From Epiperipatus broadwayi (Eukaryota; Onychophora; Udeonychophora; Euonychophora; Peripatidae): DNA of 64,000 nucleotides. The notes below the pieces were generated by a model. That model worked only from the letters and a program-made list of their open reading frames with translations. It searched no databases and was not told the DNA's origin. Positions 58,495 through 64,000 of this stretch are shown piece by piece (the stretch's first letter is position 1; the number at the start of each line of letters is the position of its first letter). The translations under genes were made by a program, and so were the position numbers. The stretch is from the NCBI GenBank assembly GCA_028023455.1, contig JAQFVV010006208.1, positions 6,618,963 through 6,682,962 of the forward strand, in the 5' to 3' direction.

Positions 58495-58896
58495 GGCAAA
58501 ACTCACTATACATATTGCCACACATAGTAAGCTAGAATAATCAATGGATGCCAGAAGGCTTGTGCATAAAATCCTCATCCAATATCCCCAGACTAGTTTC
58601 TGGCTTGTGGCCTTCGTCAGTGAGGAGCCTTGGATCTGAGAGCACTGCACCTAGATCTTAAGATCTAATGCAACCTTCCAACAATGACCTTTTATCTCCA
58701 CTTAACTACAAAACTATGAGTCTTAAACTGAAAACACCTTAATAAGTAGGCACTAGATGGGGATTTTATGCACAAGCCTTCTGGCATCCATTGATTATTC
58801 TAGCTTGCTGTGTGTGACAATATGTATAGTGAGTTTTGCCTGTTTTAACAATAGTTATTCACAAGCATAAGAAGTGGTGGTCATGTGATGTTTATT
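58495..58896. mobile_element. Family A inverted-dimer element with empty site known
   Basis: Flanked by TACTTTTGAAACA (58482-58494) and TACTTTTAAAACA (58897-58909). The paralogous unoccupied site in copy 1 of the local duplication is at 57331-57343 (TGCTTTTAAAACA). Subfamily with GGCAAAACTCACTATACATA ends. Hammerhead-like block on the minus strand at 58585-58626; right arm truncated. Confidence 0.92.
58585..58626 (-). ncRNA. Hammerhead-like motif, family A
   Basis: Minus strand: TCCTCA / CTGACGA / A-GGC-CACAA-GCC-A / GAAA / CTAGT / C / TGGGGA. Complete consensus. Confidence 0.58.
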
Positions 58897-58999
58897 TACT
58901 TTTAAAACATCGTGAAATTGAATACTTTTTAATAAATATTGAATTTTTAAATCAAAAAGAAAATATATGTATAAATGGATATGTATATGTTTATTTCAG

Positions 59000-59071
59000 T
59001 GGAAAAAATACAGACTTTAGTAACAGAAACTGAAGAAACTAAAGTTTTAGTTCATACTAAAGAAGAAAAAG
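59000..59071 (+). CDS. Exon 12: 24-codon linker, copy 2 of a tandem exon duplication
   Basis: Acceptor TTTATTTCAG, donor GTAATA, phase 1-1. Peptide VEKIQTLVTETEETKVLV followed by HTKEEK; differences from exon 11 are M/I, S/T and A/T. Upstream intron is alignable for several hundred bases with that of exon 11. The start VEK also recurs in exon 14, so the duplication may have been repeated earlier. Confidence 0.75.
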
Positions 59072-59374
59072 GTAATATTTACATGTCATTTTATTTCTAT
59101 TTTTAATATTTCAAACTAAATCTTTTGAATTGTAGTTTTATATATTATATTTATTTATTTGTGTAAGAATGTTTTAATTTCTTTTTTTTTCTTTTTTATG
59201 TTTTTATTTTTAGTATTTGTAATACTATTTAGAATATATATGCACATGCAAATAATTACTATATTTTTGATAAACTTTTAAGTTTAGTAATGCTTAGAAT
59301 AATTAAATTGTAAATTAGGTAGTTAGGTTTGATTAAATTTATTTATATTTATTATAAAATAGTTTTTTTAAAGT

Positions 59375-60260
59375 AATTGCTAAGAAACATTGATTAATTG
59401 TTAATTATTAATAAATAATTTGTAAGAGCCATTATAACAAAGTTGTTTGTCTTTTAGTGTATCTTTATTCATATGATTTCAAAAGAATGCATGATGGTGT
59501 GAAAGTTAATACGTTTATGGTAAAATCATTATTGTGGATTATGCTTGAATTCTGTTTTGTCTATTTTTTAAATTAGTCTCTTGTATTGCTTGCATTAAAA
59601 TTAATTAATTATTTAAATTAATTAACCTATAAAGCAAATTTTTATATAATAAATGATTATTATATTCGTAATAAAAATAATAAATTTAACGGGAATAAAC
59701 TAAATAATAAATTTAACGATAAATAAACTAAATAATAAATTTATCGGTAATAAACTATTATAAACAGTTGAGGCAGGTTTAAGAAATTAACCGAAAGTAT
59801 TTCTGCGGATTGAAAGACTTTATAATACTTTATTACCGTTAAATTTATTACTTTTATTAGGATTACAATTTTGTCTTAATTAACGGACATTTTATTTATA
59901 TTAAATGATTATTATGTATATTGTGTATGTCCCAAAAAATATTTTTTTTATTTTATAAAAAATTAGCTTTTAAAGTTGTAATCAGTTGTATTTGTAAAAA
60001 TATAATTGTTCTATTTATAAAATATTATTATTTTTATATGATGTGAAATTGTATATTATTTTAAAACAAAATTATTTAATTGTATTCAGAATTAAAACAA
60101 TAATAATATACATCAATTTAATGAAATGGTGATTTCTATCAATTTTTTATTATTAACATAGTGCATGTTAATTGATTTATATATGAATTTTTTAAAAATG
60201 TATTTGATTTCTAGTTAGTTGGTTTTATATACATTCCAATTACATATTACATATTTCATA
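59375..60260. other. Intron DNA; one dispersed repeat copy
   Basis: AATTAACCGAAAGTATTTCT at about 59787 belongs to the repeat at 41.06-41.24 kb. A short tandem array of AATAAATTTA(A/T)CG lies at about 59675-59745. Confidence 0.5.
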
Positions 60261-60261
60261 G

Positions 60262-60564
60262 CGCCATCTACTGCTCTTTTCCAACCATTTGTTGAAAGTA
60301 TGACTTCTGATTCTGTTGTAATCAGTTGGCAAGAACCAGACTTTGAAAGTCAAAGTCCGTTATTAGGTTATTACATTGAAAAACGCCGACCAATTAGTTC
60401 AAGATGGATGCGCGTTACTAAAGATAGGATAAGGTCTACCACATATGAAGTGCCGGATCTTATTGAAGGAGAAGAATATGAGTTCCGTGTTATTGCCGAA
60501 AGTCAAGACGGTGAAACAATCACAAGCATTCCAAGCAAACCTGTTGTAGCGACTGAAATCTGCG
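60262..60564 (+). CDS. Exon 13: fibronectin type III domain
   Basis: Acceptor ATTTCATAG, donor GTACGT, phase 1-1, 101 codons. APSTALFQPFVESMTSDS start, core Trp at about 23 (ISWQEP), LLGYYIEKRRP at about 34-44, SRWMRVTKDRIRSTTYE at about 47-63 and EEYEFRVIAESQDGET at about 71-86. It is the closest local relative of exon 3 in the SxRW(I/M)R(I/V)TK(E/D)RI segment. It is a clear sarcomeric-type FnIII module. Confidence 0.94.
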
Positions 60565-61626
60565 GTACGTTACTGGATCTTTAGCTCTGCATGAATCGAC
60601 ATTTTTTATAAAATCGCATACAGCTGCGACCGCTTACTAATGGTTTGGATAAAATATATAAAAGGTCATCAGCATGATACAGCCATAATGCATTTAATTT
60701 TTGATGCATGAACATATTAGATACAAATATATACAATATTTGCAAAAATGCATAGCTACACATAATACGTAATATTTAAGCCATTTGATTAAAATAAAAA
60801 GTTTTCAAATATTATTAAAAAATTGACACAACACTGGCATGATTTTAGATTGAATTCTATTAGCAAATATATACAATATTCAAAGAAATGCATAGCTATA
60901 CAGAATATGCCCCATTTAAGCAAATATTTGATTTAAAAAAAAAAAAAACCTCACATATTTGAAAACATTCTGGCATGATTTTAGACTGAATTATGTTCAA
61001 CAAGAAAATATATTTCATTAAAACATTCACATTATAATGTCTCCGTACATGCCTGTACATAATAATTGCAACACATCAATTATTAGTATTGGCTACTTAC
61101 TAGTTTTTAAATCTTTTCTAACATAAATACGTATTAGAAATTTATATGTGATATATTATTTTATTTGCTTGAGATATAATAGTTAAAAAAAACTTTTTTT
61201 TTACACATTATTAATACATAAATTACCTATTAAATATTATTGTTTAAATAAATTTTATTATGTGAAAAGAAATTAATTGAAGAGTAATATATTACTTAAT
61301 GCATAGAACAGTATTTTTTAATATTACAAATTGATATTTATTTTATCACTAATTTCTGATTCACAGTCATACATTTGTGTACATATTTTTTTTTCTTTAA
61401 AAAAATGCATCCCTTTAATAAAAAAGAAAACAAAATAAACCTACAAGTTGTACATTGCAAAATTATAACTTTTTATTAAAGAAATACTTAATACTTTTTG
61501 GGCAATAATTTATTGGCATCATCCGTATGTCTGTGAAACAATAGCGTTTCATTCTTCATCAGTACTCATCAGGTATAAAATCTGAAAAATATTTTAACAC
61601 CATTTTGGACATGACTTTAATTACAG
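60565..61626. other. Intron DNA with an imperfect duplicated segment
   Basis: AAATATATACAATAT and AATGCATAGCTA recur at about 60725 and 60867 with following similarity (CATTTAAGC, TGGCATGATTTTAGA), a diverged local duplication of about 140 bases. No exon recognised. Confidence 0.5.
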
Positions 61627-61923
61627 TGGAAAAAATTCAAGAGAACGAAGATAAAGATACCATTTGTAAAGATGAAACGATTACAAAAGATGAAGTGATT
61701 GTTAAAACGGTGGAAAAAAGGCAGGAAATAGGAAAAGTAAAAGAACTGAGTGTTCAAGAAACTAAATTCGATTATGATGACCAAGAAGTAGTTACCGTTA
61801 AAGAAGAAATGGAAGTCCGAAGCAAAATTGTAGAAGATTATGATATTCGAACAGAAAAGATAATTAAGAAGGAAGAAATTATTCAAGATGTTTCTTATGA
61901 GGAAATATCTCACATAAAAGAAG
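61627..61923 (+). CDS. Exon 14: long acidic/lysine-rich linker
   Basis: Acceptor TTAATTACAG, donor GTAAGC, phase 1-1, 99 codons. Opens VEKIQENEDKDTICKDETI and ends YEEISHIKE. It is strongly biased to Glu, Lys, Val, Ile and Asp, with many EE/KK pairs and no globular motif, and resembles a longer version of the VEK linkers in exons 11 and 12. It is likely a disordered or partly helical spacer before the following Ig domain, from which only 78 bases of intron separate it. Confidence 0.8.
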
Positions 61924-62001
61924 GTAAGCTCTCTTGTTATTTTATTACTGATTTGATTTTAAAGTTTAGAAAATAATTTCAATGTGGTCTTGATTTTTTA
62001 G

Positions 62002-62277
62002 AAGATCAGTTTAAAGTTGAAACATCCCAAGTCACCGTTGAAAAAGGTGAAACACTTACTCTTGAAGTACCTCTCAGTGGCTCTCCACCACCGGAAGTAC
62101 GGTGGTCATTTAACAATACACCAATAAAAGAAACAGTTCGAGTTATACCAGAAACAACTGAAGAACTAGCCACTTTAAAGATCAAAGATGTTGAAAAACA
62201 AGATGCTGGTCTTTACGTACTAACTATGGAAAACATATTAGGAAAAATTGAATTGCCAATTCAAGTACAAGTTTTAG
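62002..62277 (+). CDS. Exon 15: Ig (I-set-like) domain
   Basis: Acceptor GATTTTTTAG, donor GTAAGC, phase 1-1, 92 codons. VTVEKGETLTLEVPLSG A'-B strands, core Trp at about 35 (VRWSFNN), F-strand signature KQDAGLYVL at about 66-74. As in exon 1, both disulphide cysteines are missing (Val in strand B, Leu in strand F). It is the last exon visible; the intron that follows runs to at least the window end. Confidence 0.92.
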
Positions 62278-62938
62278 GTAAGCCTTTTTTATTCATAATA
62301 GCTTTTTTCATTCTTATAATAAATTGAATACTTAAACGTTTATGACATTTTTTTTATATTTCATTTACTTGAATAGTATAATATATGGTTTATAAAAAGT
62401 TTCAATATCTATTATTAACTGTCGGTCTTTTTCAATGAAGAGCATAGTAATTGTGCATGCACATCCATCAGTGATTTTTATTGTTTTACGCTGTCCAAGC
62501 TAATGATCTGTCTTTAATCATCTTATGTTTTAGAATTCAGGAAAACTTACTTGTACAACTATTGACATTAGGCCAGTAATAATATATTTTAGTTAATAGC
62601 CAAAAATAGTCAGATGATTTGGTGTGCTCTAATATCTGATGTCGATTGATTTCTCAAGTTTGCAGTATATGTCCGTTAGATAGATTAAAAGAGTAAATTG
62701 TTTAAAAATATTTATAAGTATGAATTTATTTTAAAAGAAATAAAATATCATATAACATCAACACTGCTTAATAATCTTTGAAGTACCACCAAACATCACA
62801 TATCACTATTTCTTATGCTAGCACCTTACTGTTATTAAAACAGGCAAAACTCTCCATACAGTAGTGCCAATCAGAGTAATCAATGGATGCCAGAAGGTTT
62901 GTACATAAAATCTTTATCTAGTGCCTATTCATCTAATA

Positions 62939-62980
62939 TCCCCAGACTAGTTTCTGGCTTGTGGTCTTCGTCAGTGAGGA
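62939..62980 (-). ncRNA. Hammerhead-like motif, family A
   Basis: Minus strand: TCCTCA / CTGACGA / A-GAC-CACAA-GCC-A / GAAA / CTAGT / C / TGGGGA. One stem II mismatch. Confidence 0.5.
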
Positions 62981-63195
62981 GCTTTGGATCTGAGAGCACT
63001 GCACTTAGATCTTAGGATCTAATTCAACCCTCCAGCAGCCACCGTTTATCTCTACTTAACTACAAAACTATGAGAATAAAATTGACATTAGGCATCCATT
63101 GATTACTCTGGTTAGCACTGAGTGGCACTACTGTATGGAGAGTTTTGCCTGTTTTAATAACAGTAATGTGTTAGCATAAGAAATGTAATCATGTG

Positions 63196-63305
63196 TGGTT
63201 TAGTGGTTTAACACCAATCCTGCCTAATAGGATAGTGGTGGCTATGGTTGTTAAAGAGCCAAAGACACCAAAATGTATGGGTACTGAACTGGGCTCAGAC
63301 CCATA
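63196..63305 (+). promoter_or_regulatory. tRNA-like region of family A element
   Basis: A-box-like TGGTTTAGTGGT (63196-63207) and B-box-like GGCTCAGACCC (about 63292-63302). Spacing of about 85-95 bases is longer than in most tRNAs, so pol III use is possible but not assured. It explains why most family A copies end in AACCACTAAAC: that is the A-box reversed. Confidence 0.45.
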
Positions 63306-63456
63306 TGACTATATAAGCTATTGAGCTTAGATTGAAAATATTATTGTGTTTTCAATTTTATTCTTATAGTTTTGTAGTTAAGTAGAGATAAAAGGTGGCT
63401 GCTGGACGGTTGCATTAGATCCTAAGATGTAGGTGCATTGCTCTCAGATCCAAAGC

Positions 63457-63498
63457 TCCTCACTGACGAAAGCCACAAGCCAGAAACTAGTCTGGGGA
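63457..63498 (+). ncRNA. Hammerhead-like motif, family A
   Basis: Plus strand: TCCTCA / CTGACGA / A-AGC-CACAA-GCC-A / GAAA / CTAGT / C / TGGGGA. Core, stem I and stem III intact; one stem II mismatch. Confidence 0.52.
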
Positions 63499-63624
63499 TA
63501 TTGGATGAGTAGGCAGTAGATAGGGATTTTATGCACAAACCTTCTGGCATCCATTGATTACTCTAGTTGTCAGTGAGTGGCACTACTGTATGGAGAGTTT
63601 TGCCTGTTTTAATCTTTGAAGTAC

Positions 63625-64000
63625 TAGGATCATCAATTTGACATTAAAAAAAACCTATAACATTTTTTAAAGAATGTTTTGAAAAATCTGTATTCGCTGT
63701 GCTACTTCCAAAATTGAACTGAATAAGTCCTTGAAATCACTTCAACAATAGCTTGGATCTACAATCTATGTACTTGTCAATATAATCTTGGAAATAAATT
63801 TGATATTTTTTATATTTATATGTTTTAAACAAATTTTTATTTTAAAATCAGTCAGTTTCAGTTTTTCACAATACTTTTGTGCTTTATTTTTATGCGGATA
63901 ATTTTAATAATTTGTTTTTATCTAATAATTAAAATGCTGTTATGGAAACCATTTTCTTAATAATTATAAATATCGTTGATTTTTTTTCTATCATTAAATT
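63625..64000. other. Intron DNA, nothing recognised
   Basis: AT-rich sequence to the window end with no exon visible. Confidence 0.4.

Larger units (their letters stand above)
56230..59370 (+). repeat. Tandem segmental duplication containing exons 11 and 12
   Basis: Copy 1 (about 56230-58330) and copy 2 (about 58375-59370) share, in order, ATAATATAAGAATACCATTT, TATTTGTTTGG-ATATAACT, TTTAAATCAAAAAGAAAATA, the 24-codon exon, and TTTGATTAAATTTATTTATA. Copy 1 has gained about 1 kb of repeat DNA (about 56330-57300) and a family A element (57694-58180). Copy 2 has gained a different family A element (58495-58896). Confidence 0.85.
16625..62277 (+). other. Internal part of a giant titin/twitchin-like muscle gene (15 exons)
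   Basis: Fifteen exons were joined by eye using AG acceptors and GT donors. Every junction is phase 1, so the frame is continuous for about 1372 codons with no stop. The encoded domains are Ig-Fn-Fn-linker-long helical region-Fn-linker-Fn-linker-Fn-linker-linker-Fn-linker-Ig. Mixed Ig and FnIII modules with charged, PEVK-like linkers are typical of sarcomeric giants (titin, twitchin, projectin, Sallimus, nematode TTN-1), which act as elastic or scaffolding filaments. No kinase domain, start codon or stop codon is present, so the exact orthologue cannot be named. Introns run from about 100 bases to 8.8 kb and are packed with transposable elements. Short extra linker exons could have been missed. 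Confidence 0.88.
62787..63610. mobile_element. Family A composite element with tandem unit, 14-base target duplication
   Basis: A single 824-base insertion flanked by AATCTTTGAAGTAC (62773-62786 and 63611-63624). Layout: reversed head; left arm with hammerhead-like block (62939-62980, minus); truncated right arm to GTTTTGCCTGTTTT (about 63153); head in sense; tRNA-like region (about 63196-63305); linker containing AGTTAAGTAGAGATAAAAGG; then a second right arm with a full block (63457-63498, plus) ending again GTTTTGCCTGTTTT. The two right arms are direct repeats with a period of 455 bases (GGCATCCATTGATTACTCT at 63091 and 63546). Confidence 0.9.

Noticed and set aside
61617-61913. Open frame antisense to exon 14
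   Set aside because: Phe/Ile/Asn-rich shadow of an acidic coding exon.
16189-63610. Family A elements as ordinary cut-and-paste MITEs
   Set aside because: Target duplications are 12-14 bases and variable, the two ends differ, and copies are truncated at different points.

Overview
This is an AT-rich window of invertebrate animal nuclear DNA. It holds spliced genes with long introns, Penelope-like and LINE retroelements, TIR elements and microsatellites. I cannot name the species. The giant-muscle-gene content and the element types would fit a chelicerate, other arthropod, mollusc or cnidarian; this is inference only.

The only host gene I can support is an internal part of a giant titin/twitchin-class muscle protein gene on the + strand. 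Fifteen exons lie between 16625 and 62277: two immunoglobulin (Ig) exons, six fibronectin type III (FnIII) exons, six short acidic/charged linker exons and one 1047-base helix-rich exon. Each exon begins after a phase 1 intron and ends in phase 1. The reading frame therefore runs without a break for about 1372 codons, and any exon could be skipped without a frameshift. The order is Ig, Fn, Fn, linker, long helical exon, Fn, linker, Fn, linker, Fn, linker, linker, Fn, linker, Ig. Neither end of the gene is in the window. Bases 1-16624 may be upstream intron, and 62278-64000 is downstream intron.

Most of the introns consist of repeats. (1) 'Family A' is a set of inverted-dimer retroposon-like elements (16.2, 18.2, 20.9, 27.5, 31.7, 35.0, 51.1, 57.7, 58.5 and 62.8 kb). 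Several have 12-14 base target-site duplications, and together they carry ten copies of a 42-base hammerhead-ribozyme-like core. (2) 'Family B' (0.6-1.2 and 23.75-24.6 kb) pairs a tRNA-like promoter region with a more canonical hammerhead core. (3) 'Family C' (7.8, 29.0, 47.36 and 47.7 kb) has a related hammerhead-like motif. (4) Penelope-like element (PLE) remnants with GIY-YIG or C-terminal coding and hammerhead-like terminal motifs lie at 4.56-5.23, 18.9-19.4, 46.25-47.07 and 47.9-48.3 kb; terminal motifs alone lie at several other sites. (5) Non-LTR retrotransposon remains include one nearly whole but dead copy at 35.7-38.7 kb and several 3' fragments. (6) DNA-transposon-like elements include a 321-base TIR element at 1206 with three CTCF-like motifs and a 285-base element at 43948 nested in a larger palindrome.

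The most interesting content is the dense and diverse set of hammerhead-like motifs in short retroposons. One locus (62787-63610) shows a 455-base direct repeat joining the tRNA-like region to the ribozyme-like region, as expected if the element passes through a tandem or circular RNA. Ribozyme activity is an inference from sequence and hand-drawn pairing only.
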